A stretch of 10,761 bases of DNA from Candidatus Cloacimonadota bacterium (GCA_028681035.1 JAQUJJ010000119.1:1-10761), one strand, 5' to 3'; positions 1-8,028 are shown, counted from the first letter of the stretch. Notes: generated from the letters alone by a model not told the origin. Program-made: numbers and translations.

Positions 1-138
1 AGAGTTGCACACGGTTAATGGGAGCCATTCTGCAAGGATATTCGGATGACTGGACTACTGGCAGGATATACCTTAGTAATCCAATAAAGACAATCAGAGA
101 AAACCAAGTGAGCCAGAGGACAGGTAGTGCGCTTGCGC

Positions 139-190
139 GCGACGTGTTGCAGCCCTGTTCCGCTAGCTCCACAGAGCTGCAACACGTCGC
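139..190. repeat. Long near-perfect inverted repeat (20-bp arms, 12-nt loop)
   Basis: The left arm GCGACGTGTTGCAGC (139-153) is exactly complementary to the right arm GCTGCAACACGTCGC (176-190). After one C/A mismatch (154/175), the pairing resumes with CTGT (155-158) against ACAG (171-174). The 12-base loop itself contains the palindrome GCTAGC. The structure is seen directly. It has no T-run on either side, so it does not look like a classical intrinsic terminator on either strand. It could be a dispersed palindromic repeat, a protein-binding site or an mRNA hairpin. Its role is unknown. Confidence 0.85.
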
Positions 191-251
191 AAAACGGTAG
201 CTGCTAAAAAAAGAGCTTGACTGAAAACGCAAAGATGAAAAACATTGTAAC

Positions 252-265
252 AGGTCATATGACCT
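252..265. promoter_or_regulatory. 14-bp perfect palindrome, possible operator upstream of the FG-GAP gene
   Basis: AGGTCATATGACCT reads identically on both strands and lies 111 bases before the start codon at 377. A weak TTGACT hexamer stands upstream at 217-222, with no convincing -10 partner. A perfect palindrome with seven-base half-sites in a gene leader is the usual shape of a site for a dimeric repressor or activator. The regulator is unknown, and chance cannot be excluded. Confidence 0.35.
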
Positions 266-284
266 TAGATAAATTGTAAGAGGC

Positions 285-303
285 GAGAACCTAAAATGTT
301 CTC
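285..303 (+). other. Small hairpin in the 5' leader of the FG-GAP gene
   Basis: GAGAAC (285-290) and GTTCTC (298-303) form a six-base-pair stem around a seven-base loop. The hairpin lies in the untranslated region ahead of the gene at 377. No T-run follows, so it is not a terminator; it may stabilise the leader RNA or have no function. Confidence 0.3.
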
Positions 304-376
304 AAATAGACGTGAAATTATGAGTTGGAATTTACACCAACCTTTGAGACGTCACTTTAGTTAAAGGAGAGTTTAC

Positions 377-2164
377 ATGAAATATATAGTGAGATTGGCC
401 ATGTTGCTAACAATTATGTTTGGTCTGTTAAATGCGACAGAGCTTACAGTTATAAATAGTGATTTCCAAGGTGTTTTTCTCTCTTCACTTTCTTTTGGCG
501 ATTATGATAATGACTGCAACATGGACTTGGTGGTTTCCGGATCAACATCACAGGGTAGTGTAACTCAGGTATACAACAACTTTGATGGAGAGTTTATCTT
601 AGCTGATATCGCTCTTCCGGGGCTTAGTGCATCCAGTGTGTCATGGGTAGATTTCGATAATGATGGGGATATTGACTTGTTTATCACCGGTAGGATGGAT
701 AATCAGCAGATAATCTGTAGGCTCTACCGAAACACGAATGGCAGTTTTATCGATACTGGCTTCCAATTTAGCCCTGTGGCTAATGCATCAAGTGCTTGGG
801 GCGATGTCAACAATGATGGATGTCTTGACCTTATCCTGACAGGTACCATCAATGACTCCCAGTGTGCTACCAAGCTATATCTAAACAGCGCCGAAGGATT
901 TGTAGAGAGTGATATCCAGCTACCCAATGTTCATTCGGGTTCTGTTAAGTTTGGTGATTTTGACAATGATGGATGGCTGGATGTTCTAATAACAGGCATT
1001 AGTCAGGACGGACCGAGGATATCAAAGATATTCAGAAATGATCAAGGAGTGTTAACTGATATAGATGCAAACCTTTTAGCTGTTGGTAATTCATCTGTAG
1101 CCTGGGGTGATTTTGATAATGACGGTTGGCTTGACATCGCACTATCAGGCCGAACCAATTCGAATGAGATAGTGACAAAGATATATCAGAACAATACCGG
1201 AAGCTTTGTAGATACCAATGCAACTCTCGTTGGTGTATATCTATCGTCCATAGCATGGGCAGACATCGATAACAATGGTTTCTTGGATTTAGTTGTAACA
1301 GGTGGCAGAACACTCACTGCTCCTTTCAATCCTTACTCAGCGGTGTATATCAATAGTGACGGCACATTCACACATAGTCAGCAGTTAACTGGTGTATGTT
1401 TTTCTTCCATTGGAGTTTGCGATTTTGATAACGATGGAGATCTTGACATCATGATTACTGGCAGAAGTATCGGAGGAACCGGATTGTCTCTGCTTTATTC
1501 AAACTCTGGCACACCTCTGAATACTGAACCAACGGTGCCAACGATCCTTCAGGTTCACGAAGATCAGGATTATTACTATTTCACTTGGGGCCAATCTGTG
1601 GATGCTCAACAACCATCAATCAGTTTATCATACTCTATTCAAATTGGTTCATCCTCAGGTGCTTGTGATATAGTATCACCGTCATCATTACCTAGTGGAC
1701 TCGGTTTATTGGCAAATTTCGGCAGTATTCACTCCACAACGAATTATGTCATCAGAAAGGATGTCTTTCAACCGGATACCATATATTACTGGACTTGCCA
1801 AGCTGCAGATAACTCGTTTACACGATCAGATTTTGCACAAGAGGCTACATTTTCAACTGCGGTGAGCAATTCAGACTTGAGTGAAAGCAGTAGACCATTT
1901 ATACTTATTACACCTAATCCCTTTAACCCTTCAACTACGATTGAGTTCAGCATTTTTCAGAGCTCAAGGGCAAACCTGAGTGTTTTCAATAATCGTGGTC
2001 AGAAAGTGAAAACCTTGCTTGATTATAATCTTGAAAGAGGTCAGCATCGTGTGATCTGGAATGGAAGAGATGATAATAATCGCAGTGTTGCTTCGGGAGT
2101 CTACTTCATACGCCTTGAGGCTGCAGGTCAGGTAAGTATTAGGATGGCGTTGTTATTGAAATAG
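377..2164 (+). CDS. Secreted FG-GAP/VCBS repeat protein with FlgD-like C-terminal sorting domain
   Basis: This is a 595-residue probable surface or secreted protein. An N-terminal signal peptide is visible: K2 and R6, then a hydrophobic stretch to about residue 18, with cleavage likely near A20. Seven FG-GAP/VCBS repeats follow at about residues 40, 90, 141, 192, 243, 294 and 348. Each has a calcium-loop core of the DFDNDGxxD type followed by hydrophobic residues and TG or SG, and the spacing is close to 51 residues, as in one beta-propeller. The first repeat is degenerate (DYDNDCNMD). Residues 385-495 look like a fibronectin III-type domain. Residues 508-595 match the FlgD-like/type IX secretion sorting tail (NPFNPST, GQKVKTL, GVYFIRLEA). 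The start is supported by AAAGGAGA six bases upstream. The gene stands alone on the plus strand and has its own terminator. The family is often involved in adhesion or carbohydrate interaction, but the ligand cannot be told from sequence. Confidence 0.88.
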   Translation: MKYIVRLAMLLTIMFGLLNATELTVINSDFQGVFLSSLSFGDYDNDCNMDLVVSGSTSQGSVTQVYNNFDGEFILADIALPGLSASSVSWVDFDNDGDIDLFITGRMDNQQIICRLYRNTNGSFIDTGFQFSPVANASSAWGDVNNDGCLDLILTGTINDSQCATKLYLNSAEGFVESDIQLPNVHSGSVKFGDFDNDGWLDVLITGISQDGPRISKIFRNDQGVLTDIDANLLAVGNSSVAWGDFDNDGWLDIALSGRTNSNEIVTKIYQNNTGSFVDTNATLVGVYLSSIAWADIDNNGFLDLVVTGGRTLTAPFNPYSAVYINSDGTFTHSQQLTGVCFSSIGVCDFDNDGDLDIMITGRSIGGTGLSLLYSNSGTPLNTEPTVPTILQVHEDQDYYYFTWGQSVDAQQPSISLSYSIQIGSSSGACDIVSPSSLPSGLGLLANFGSIHSTTNYVIRKDVFQPDTIYYWTCQAADNSFTRSDFAQEATFSTAVSNSDLSESSRPFILITPNPFNPSTTIEFSIFQSSRANLSVFNNRGQKVKTLLDYNLERGQHRVIWNGRDDNNRSVASGVYFIRLEAAGQVSIRMALLLK

Positions 2165-2185
2165 GATCAGAATTCCACAGATTAA

Positions 2186-2211
2186 AGCCTGGGGCAACCT
2201 GGGCTTTTCTT
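2186..2211 (+). terminator. Rho-independent terminator of the FG-GAP gene
   Basis: AGCCTGGG (2186-2193) pairs with CCTGGGCT (2198-2205) to give eight base pairs including two G-U pairs. The loop is GCAA, a stable GNRA tetraloop, and TTTTCTT follows directly. The terminator begins 21 bases after the stop codon of the secreted protein, so it closes that transcription unit. Confidence 0.8.
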
Positions 2212-2328
2212 ATGGTATTCAGAACTCACTGCCTTCCTTCATATTCTGCAAAATTTGTAAGCCAAAGTCTCGCCATGTCGGAGTGAGGAATACATAAGTG
2301 CTTTGATCGAAGCAGAGATGAAGCTTTT

Positions 2329-2508
2329 TTAATTGTTGCTCTTGTGACAAAACTCATCAGGATAACCACTCGGCTGTTCATCTAAATCAAAACACCCCTT
2401 AACTAATCCATCAGTGACAAGGGTCTTCAGCAGGTCGGATATAGTTCCAAAGCAGTAGTTGAAGGGACGATATAGCCGATCAAACCTGATCCCATACCCC
2501 CACTTCAA
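2329..2508 (-). pseudogene. Possible small ORF or gene remnant downstream of the restriction-modification gene
   Basis: In the 373-base gap between the two large genes, one minus-strand frame stays open for 59 codons and ends in TAA at 2329. It would begin LKWGYGIRF and contain RLYRPFNYCFGTISDLL and CFDLDEQPSGYPDEF, a protein-like composition. There is no ATG, only a TTG at 2508 without a clear ribosome-binding site, and an in-frame stop lies just upstream. It is therefore either a short TTG-started gene or the C-terminal scrap of a lost gene. I do not recognise the family. The rest of the gap (2212-2328 and 2509-2537) shows nothing I can name. Confidence 0.3.
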
Positions 2509-2537
2509 CTGCTAAAACCATAATAAGCAAAAGAAGC

Positions 2538-5500
2538 TCATCTCTCAATCAAATGACCAATTTCAGCATCGATGCTGGCTTGCGTTTCGATTGTCCGAAA
2601 CAGCGCTGTTACTATCCGACAATAATGGATTGGATCGGCAAGGCTCTTGCCCCTGCGGTCTTTCAGGTATTTATGCAGCACCTGATAGCCGCCAATGTTA
2701 TAGTTCCACAACTCCGGGGCGATGCCCTCAAAGTGCTTATCTTCATTGATCTGCACGATACTCTTGTCCTCATCGTATTGGATAAACTCAACCATGTCAT
2801 TGGAACCGCTACCCTGGTACCGTGCTAAGGGAGGGCTTAACCGCGGAGTCTTAAGTAAATGGATGTCGGCAAGCTCTTTGCCCATTTCCGCCAATTTACT
2901 GAAGAGCTCATAATCCTCTGTGAAAGGTATGCGGGGGAAATCCATCCTGAGATATTGCGTAAAACGTTGGCGGTATTGATTGCTGTGCAGGATCGTATAG
3001 ACATAATAGAATAGCTGCTCCGGCTGGAAGTCCAGCCATTGCTTTCTAAATTTATCCATAAGCTCAGGAGCGATATTGTATACCCGCTCTGTGGTGGCAA
3101 ATATGTCATCCTTGTGCTCGTCAGGGTAGCTATAAAGCGGAAAGACATAGGAAATCTCGCTTGTTTTGTTCGATATGTAACAGCTTTCGGAGATTGCATT
3201 TGATATTGATACATGTTGCCAAGTTGCACCTGTCTTGACTTGCCTAACTGCCACAATAGCTATATTCTTCTCCAGCATATTCCTCATGACCTCGTTGCGT
3301 GGCATGCAGTGAAAGCCTCTGCTTCTACCAGTGTAGTATGTGTAATGGGAATCAAAGGGACGATAGAGGATGGGAACGATGTTGTTGTCACTTATGCCGC
3401 TATTTTTCAAGTCTTTCTGAGCGTACTCCACTTTCCAGTCCCGGGCATCCTTGCCAAGCTTATAAGCCGTTCTTGCCGTTTCCGGGTCCAGCGATGCGAA
3501 ATGGTGAATAGTCTTGCGAACCTGAGTTGGTGTATCCTGGATCGTCAATCCATCTCTGGCGGTTACGACCCCCACACTGTTAATAGGGAAAATCTCCGGC
3601 AGGCTTTTCCATTGTAGATAATGCTCATTGCCTGTAGCTTCAGGATGGAAGAGATAGAATGGCGAAGTAGGGCTTAGTTCCTGATAAGTCTTGGCATGGA
3701 ACTGATTGTTATCCAGCCAGTCATACTTGATCTGGCGGAGTCCGAATAGCTCGTGATGGCTCACTCTTTTCTCTGCGGCGTCTATACCCTTCACCATCAA
3801 GATGATGGCGGTACCCTGCTGGATGTCAAAAACGTTCTCATCCTTGCTACCATCAAGGCTGGTCTCTTTCTTCTTGGTATTGCCATGTAGATCGAGCACA
3901 TAGATTTCATCAAAGGTATGCATCAGGCTTTGGCGCATGCCTCTGAAGGTGGGATTATCCAGATAGCCATGATTGGTGATCATGCCTACGATGCCCTTGC
4001 CCGCCTTGTGTATCTTCCATTGGGCAAAGCGCAGGAACTTCACATAATCATCTTGCAGCCATTTTGGGTTCTTCTCGTTTAGGGGCTTGCCATCAATCGA
4101 GTAATAACTTTGTGCGCCATCCTGGTCAGTCTTGAGCAGACTTTCCGTCCAGGGGTTGCTATTTTCACTGGCTCCGCTATACGGAGGATTGCCCATAATC
4201 ACCAAAATCGGTTCCTGATGCTTTACCTTGTTTGCCAGGGCACATTCATCACTGATGTCGTGTGTGATGGGCATTTCTGTTTGCAGAGGCATGTCAGGCT
4301 CCAAGGTATTAGATAGATAGAGCTTAAATCGTTCAGCTTCGCCCAGTTCGTAGCCATGTTCTGCCAAGAGATAGCTAATCTTTAGGTGTCCCACAGTATA
4401 GGGTGCCATCATCAGTTCGATGGCATAGAAGTGAGGTAGGATGTGGTGTTTGATCAGATTGTGAATACTGCCGCTGCCATATTTGCCTTTGTGCTCTTCT
4501 ATAGCCACTTTGATAGCTTCCGCTGGAAAGGTGAGGGTTCCGGCAGCGGGATCAAGTATCGTTACATCACTTGAGGCAAGGCCGTCATCTTTGGCAAAGT
4601 GGCTCTTCAAGATGCTGTGAATACTGCGCACGATATAACGCACTACTGGTTCCGGAGTGTAATAGACACCCCGTTTCTCCCGCAGTTTGGGATCGTACTC
4701 ACTGAGGAAAGTTTCATAGAAGTGCACGATGGGATCTTTGCCTTTGCCCTCGGTATAAAAGCGGTGCAGGATCTTTTGGATATCCGTATTGAAGAGAATA
4801 TCGGCAATGTCATCGATCAAAACTGCCAAAGCCTGGGGTGGCTCTTCCAGAGAGATAAACCTGAAGATACTCTTCAGGATGCCCAGAGTGCCGGGGATGT
4901 ATTTATAGATCAGTTCGCGGTTAAATTCACCCTCGCTACGGGTGCGGGCGGCAAAGATGCCATAGGTGAGGGTTTGGGCATAGAGATCGGCAAATTGCTC
5001 TATGCTCAGGTTGTTGATCAGTAGTTTTTTGAAGGATTCATAGAAGTTCAGCAGCACCTTCTTGCCTTGCATCTCCTCCTCTGCCAGTTCAATGGTGATG
5101 ATCTCGTCCCTTAGGAAACGGGTACGTTTTGCCAGGGAATTAGCCAGGCTCTTGGGGTCTGTGATGGCAGGAAGTGAAAAGCTGAAATAGCGGTCAAGCA
5201 AGGCTGCAAGCTCATCAACATGCGAAGCTGGAGGAGTGATCTGCATCTGGGTAGCATTGATCGGACTTGCGATAGTTACACTATCTACAAACATCCCATG
5301 CTGGTAGAGCCGGAACTCATAGAAGTTGGTGAGGATGAGATTGGGAAAGGTAGCCAGGTAGCGCTTGAGCTGTTCGCTTCCTGCGATGGGATCAAGGTTG
5401 TAAGTCTCTGGTTTCTTGGCTTCGATATAGCCTGTAATATGGGCTTTGCCATCCCAGACACGGAAGTCCGGATTTCCGGCTTCGGTGGTTTTTGGGAGGA

Positions 5501-5651
5501 TACCCACTTCGCATTTGCTGATCTTGTTCAGCTTGGCATAGGCCTCGATCATGTCCTTCAAACAGTGATAGAAGGACTCTTCCCGGGCATCACCCCGGTT
5601 GATGATCTTTTGCAGATCGTTTAGATATGTTACCAGAATAGCTTTCAACAA
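2538..5651 (-). CDS. Single-chain restriction-modification enzyme (nuclease, N6-adenine methyltransferase, type ISP-like specificity domain)
   Basis: This 1037-residue protein should both methylate adenine in a specific DNA sequence and cut unmodified DNA. In order: a PD-(D/E)XK nuclease with NPDF (D62) and YIEAKK (E77, K79); a helical linker; the methyltransferase with GVYYTP at 327-332 (motif X), DPAAGT at 366-371 (SAM-binding motif I) and NPPY at 487-490 (catalytic motif IV, adenine-specific); then a C-terminal specificity region around residues 740-800 (ILYRPFDSHYTYY, TGRSRGFHCMPR) like that of type ISP enzymes. It lacks the Walker-type helicase seen between nuclease and methyltransferase in true type ISP enzymes of about 1600 residues, so its architecture is closer to type IIG. 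All catalytic motifs seem intact. The start is TTG at 5651 (TTG at 5648 is an alternative). No ATG lies upstream before an in-frame stop, and the ribosome-binding site is weak. It lies 161 bases downstream of prophage genes on the same strand. Confidence 0.85.
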   Translation of the reverse strand: MLKAILVTYLNDLQKIINRGDAREESFYHCLKDMIEAYAKLNKISKCEVGILPKTTEAGNPDFRVWDGKAHITGYIEAKKPETYNLDPIAGSEQLKRYLATFPNLILTNFYEFRLYQHGMFVDSVTIASPINATQMQITPPASHVDELAALLDRYFSFSLPAITDPKSLANSLAKRTRFLRDEIITIELAEEEMQGKKVLLNFYESFKKLLINNLSIEQFADLYAQTLTYGIFAARTRSEGEFNRELIYKYIPGTLGILKSIFRFISLEEPPQALAVLIDDIADILFNTDIQKILHRFYTEGKGKDPIVHFYETFLSEYDPKLREKRGVYYTPEPVVRYIVRSIHSILKSHFAKDDGLASSDVTILDPAAGTLTFPAEAIKVAIEEHKGKYGSGSIHNLIKHHILPHFYAIELMMAPYTVGHLKISYLLAEHGYELGEAERFKLYLSNTLEPDMPLQTEMPITHDISDECALANKVKHQEPILVIMGNPPYSGASENSNPWTESLLKTDQDGAQSYYSIDGKPLNEKNPKWLQDDYVKFLRFAQWKIHKAGKGIVGMITNHGYLDNPTFRGMRQSLMHTFDEIYVLDLHGNTKKKETSLDGSKDENVFDIQQGTAIILMVKGIDAAEKRVSHHELFGLRQIKYDWLDNNQFHAKTYQELSPTSPFYLFHPEATGNEHYLQWKSLPEIFPINSVGVVTARDGLTIQDTPTQVRKTIHHFASLDPETARTAYKLGKDARDWKVEYAQKDLKNSGISDNNIVPILYRPFDSHYTYYTGRSRGFHCMPRNEVMRNMLEKNIAIVAVRQVKTGATWQHVSISNAISESCYISNKTSEISYVFPLYSYPDEHKDDIFATTERVYNIAPELMDKFRKQWLDFQPEQLFYYVYTILHSNQYRQRFTQYLRMDFPRIPFTEDYELFSKLAEMGKELADIHLLKTPRLSPPLARYQGSGSNDMVEFIQYDEDKSIVQINEDKHFEGIAPELWNYNIGGYQVLHKYLKDRRGKSLADPIHYCRIVTALFRTIETQASIDAEIGHLIER

Positions 5652-5815
5652 CTCGCAACCCCAATCTTTGTAATATTTCTATAAGAGCAAGGTCAAATAG
5701 AGGGTATATTCGGTCAACCACTTTTTGTTTGAGAAGAACTTGATCGGGATACTGATAAGATGAAACAGACAATTCGGGCTCTTGTATCAGGAGGGAAAAG
5801 TGATACCAGTCCCTA
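5590..5815 (-). pseudogene. Possible gene remnant in the spacer between gpF and the restriction-modification gene
   Basis: The 161-base spacer at 5652-5812 is open throughout in one minus-strand frame, which then runs on into the start of the restriction-modification gene in another frame and stops at 5590. Its translation contains DWYHFSLLIQEPELSV and KQKVVDRIYPLFDLALIEIL, which reads like real helical protein rather than random sequence. The only ATG for this frame (5889) lies inside the gpF gene, and no ribosome-binding site is evident. It may be the remnant of a gene displaced when the restriction-modification gene arrived, or chance. I do not recognise a family. Confidence 0.22.
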
Positions 5816-6448
5816 CTCAGTCCAGATAAGCGTTGTTGTCCTGCACTTCCAATGAAAGGGTGGAAATGGAGTGTGAGCTCCGGATACACCTACCGGATTC
5901 ATTTCTGAGTCGTATTCTATCTGATCGTTGCTGACCCAAGGTGCCAGGGCTTTGATGTATTCCCGGGCATCATCTAGACTGTTTGATTTGGTATCCAGAG
6001 CCATGAGGTTATCCATCACTTCCAAGGCATCGCTTAGTGGATATACCTTATCCTGGGCAGCGAGAGCCCGGCAGATGTCGCTGGTGCGATCATCCAGGAT
6101 CACCACGAGCTTGTAGTATCTGGCTTTGGCTTTCTTGTAACCTTGTAGCCTTCCGAACTCCCTGCTGGTCTTGGTTGGTGCTTGCACTCGCGTGTCTCTG
6201 AGTCCAAGCCGCACACAGCGGTCTATTATCGCTTTGGTGGGCTCATTGACCAGTGCTGCGAAGTCATCTCCCAACTGGGTATTGATGATGCTCATAAGCT
6301 TATCTATGTAGTCCTTGTTGAGTTTCTCTGCTCGTGGCATATCACTCAGCATCTGGATGGCAAGCCGCGTAGAATCTTTGATCTCGGTCTTCCAGGCATT
6401 GTTGAGGACCCGGTAATACTCTAACATTAGCTGATCATAGTAAGTCAT
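5813..6448 (-). CDS. Phage Mu gpF-like head morphogenesis (minor head) protein
   Basis: This 211-residue protein carries the Mu F/SPP1 gp7 signature in its C-terminal half: DDRTSDICRAL at 119-129 and PPFHWKCRTTTLI at 196-208, matching the family pattern of D-x-R-T...C followed by P-P-x-H-x-x-C-R. Residues 1-110 are helical and not recognisable. Family members are minor capsid proteins that associate with the portal during head assembly. Many are longer (SPP1 gp7 about 300, Mu F about 430 residues), so this is a short version. The gene starts 14 bases after the terL stop, with only a poor ribosome-binding site. In Mu-like phages a portal gene normally lies between terL and F; here there is none. 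The signature cysteines and histidine are present, so the domain itself looks intact. Confidence 0.72.
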   Translation of the reverse strand: MTYYDQLMLEYYRVLNNAWKTEIKDSTRLAIQMLSDMPRAEKLNKDYIDKLMSIINTQLGDDFAALVNEPTKAIIDRCVRLGLRDTRVQAPTKTSREFGRLQGYKKAKARYYKLVVILDDRTSDICRALAAQDKVYPLSDALEVMDNLMALDTKSNSLDDAREYIKALAPWVSNDQIEYDSEMNPVGVSGAHTPFPPFHWKCRTTTLIWTE

Positions 6449-6462
6449 AACTGGATACCAGC

Positions 6463-8019
6463 CTACGCTGGCACAAGTCTCCTTACCTTGACCCTATTCC
6501 TGCCGATATCGTATTCCGAGAAACGTTCCAGGCATCCTGCCAGAGCATCACAGCCATCGATATAGCCATCAGGGTAAGTGAGGAACTGGGATATCAGGGT
6601 GGGTGTATCCTGATTCTCAGGAAAGAGTATCTTGGCGGTCTCGATGATAGTCTCGGTTCTCTCGATGCGGAGGTTCTTGTTATCCTTGTTATCTATTCTC
6701 TTGATGCGATGACTCATTGGTGGCAGATGGTTGTCTTGTGCCCATCTGTCGAAGTCAGCCAGGATACGTGCTTGTCCGTAGGTGGTTTCACAAGCTGCCC
6801 GTGCTTTCACTCTGTATGTTCTATCCAACTCCTGGTAGGCATCATAGTAGTATCTGAAGAACTTGGTGTTCTCAGTCTGACGTATCCAGACATGGAGCAC
6901 ATAGAAGCGGTTACCATCATAGCCTATAGAGATAACAGCCTTGTAACAACCCTTCTCTCCCCAGGCAGGATCGGCATAGAGCCAGACACGGTTCATCTTG
7001 GATGGATCGGGTAGAGTTCGGTACTTGGTGAACCAGTGGTTCTTGAAGATGTTCCCCTCGATTACTGGCTGACCAAGCATCTCTCTTTGGTATCCAGTCA
7101 TCCCGAACTTGGCTCGCAGGTTGGGCAGAGTGGCAGTAGGGTATTGTTCCTCCCAGATAGACTTGCCCTGCATATCTTCGAGAGAGAAGCGCAAAATCGC
7201 TTTTTGGTGCGTTTTCAGGACTGATTGGGATGTTGTATCCAAATCCGGATTATCTGCCCGTATTTCGCCTAATATGAGCTCCTGAAACTGGCAGATGGCA
7301 TAGTTGGGATGCACCAGGTTACCGAGCCAGATGATCTTGCCACTGCCATCGGGTGCCAAGGCCCCGGCAAGCTCCTGAGAGATCTTCTCCATGCGTCTCT
7401 TGCCGATGGACTGGTTACCCATGTTCTCTTCTTTATCGATATCATCGCAGACAATCAGTCCGGGACGCTTGGCAGTCTTGGGATTGATAGTTCCACGATG
7501 AGACTGCTTGATAGAGCGAGCTCGTATCCTGGCTTTATTCTTGAGATAGAAGTCCAGATCAAAGCTGTCCATTGGCTGCAGCTCCGGATAGTCGATTGTG
7601 AGCCGCTTATTGTTCTGCAGTTCGTGAAGTGTAAACGCTGTCCGCTCCTGTGCCAGATCAGAGTCTGCAGCAGTGTGGATTATGTAGCGTTCACCTTTGA
7701 TGATCATCCAGATCGGATAGACCACTCCCATAAGCACCGTTTTGCCCAGCCCACGAAAACCTGTGATTCCGATGATGCCTGAGCCCTTATCAGTCTCATC
7801 GAACATAGTCTCATGCGCTGGGCAAAAAGGTAGGGGAAATATATGTGGGAAATAGGTATGACAAAAGAACGAAAAGGCATCCCATCCTGATCCGCTAGTA
7901 CGCTTTATCCGCTCAGCCTTGGCTTCGGGATTATCGTCTATAAAAGGCAAGACGGAGATCGTTTTTGAAGCGATCTCCGCCAGTGCCTTGTTATGTCGCT
8001 GAATAAACTTCTTAGACAT
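6463..8019 (-). CDS. terL: Phage terminase large subunit (ATPase and nuclease)
   Basis: This 518-residue DNA-packaging motor subunit would pump phage DNA into the prohead and cut it. The ATPase has a Walker A motif GFRGLGKT at 87-94 and a Walker B motif LIVCDDID at 188-195, with a probable coupling motif WLGNLVHPN at 231-239. The RNase H-fold nuclease domain shows the expected acidic residues: D350 in YADPAWGE, E411 in ACET, and D488/D491 in DGCDALA. Length and layout are normal for Mu-like and TIGR01630-type large terminases, so the gene appears complete. The ATG at 8019 is preceded, eight bases away, by GGGGTGAG, which overlaps the stop of the small ORF before it. The gene follows the small subunit and precedes gpF, as in Mu-type head modules apart from the missing portal. 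Confidence 0.9.
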   Translation of the reverse strand: MSKKFIQRHNKALAEIASKTISVLPFIDDNPEAKAERIKRTSGSGWDAFSFFCHTYFPHIFPLPFCPAHETMFDETDKGSGIIGITGFRGLGKTVLMGVVYPIWMIIKGERYIIHTAADSDLAQERTAFTLHELQNNKRLTIDYPELQPMDSFDLDFYLKNKARIRARSIKQSHRGTINPKTAKRPGLIVCDDIDKEENMGNQSIGKRRMEKISQELAGALAPDGSGKIIWLGNLVHPNYAICQFQELILGEIRADNPDLDTTSQSVLKTHQKAILRFSLEDMQGKSIWEEQYPTATLPNLRAKFGMTGYQREMLGQPVIEGNIFKNHWFTKYRTLPDPSKMNRVWLYADPAWGEKGCYKAVISIGYDGNRFYVLHVWIRQTENTKFFRYYYDAYQELDRTYRVKARAACETTYGQARILADFDRWAQDNHLPPMSHRIKRIDNKDNKNLRIERTETIIETAKILFPENQDTPTLISQFLTYPDGYIDGCDALAGCLERFSEYDIGRNRVKVRRLVPA

Positions 8020-8028
8020 AATCGGGAC

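Noticed and set aside
31..44. A 13-base identity (TGCAAGGATATTC) between the left edge and the ISL3 transposase gene near 9840
   Set aside because: The match does not extend on either side and no other ISL3 sequence is present at the left edge, so chance is the simplest explanation.
18..200. A 60-codon plus-strand frame at the left edge
   Set aside because: It runs through the left arm, loop and most of the right arm of the long palindrome, has no ribosome-binding site, and its translation resembles no protein I know.
217..250. A TTGACT -35 element for the FG-GAP gene
   Set aside because: No acceptable -10 hexamer stands at 16-18 bases, and promoter consensus for the presumed lineage is uncertain, so I do not list it as a promoter.
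2553..5624. Several plus-strand frames of 60-140 codons
   Set aside because: They lie antisense to the restriction-modification gene, whose motifs are unmistakable, and show no domains or starts of their own.
5660..5700. A TTGACC-based promoter for the restriction-modification gene
   Set aside because: The best -10 candidates (TTACAA or ATTACA) match the consensus poorly, and the gene could equally be read from the phage operon.
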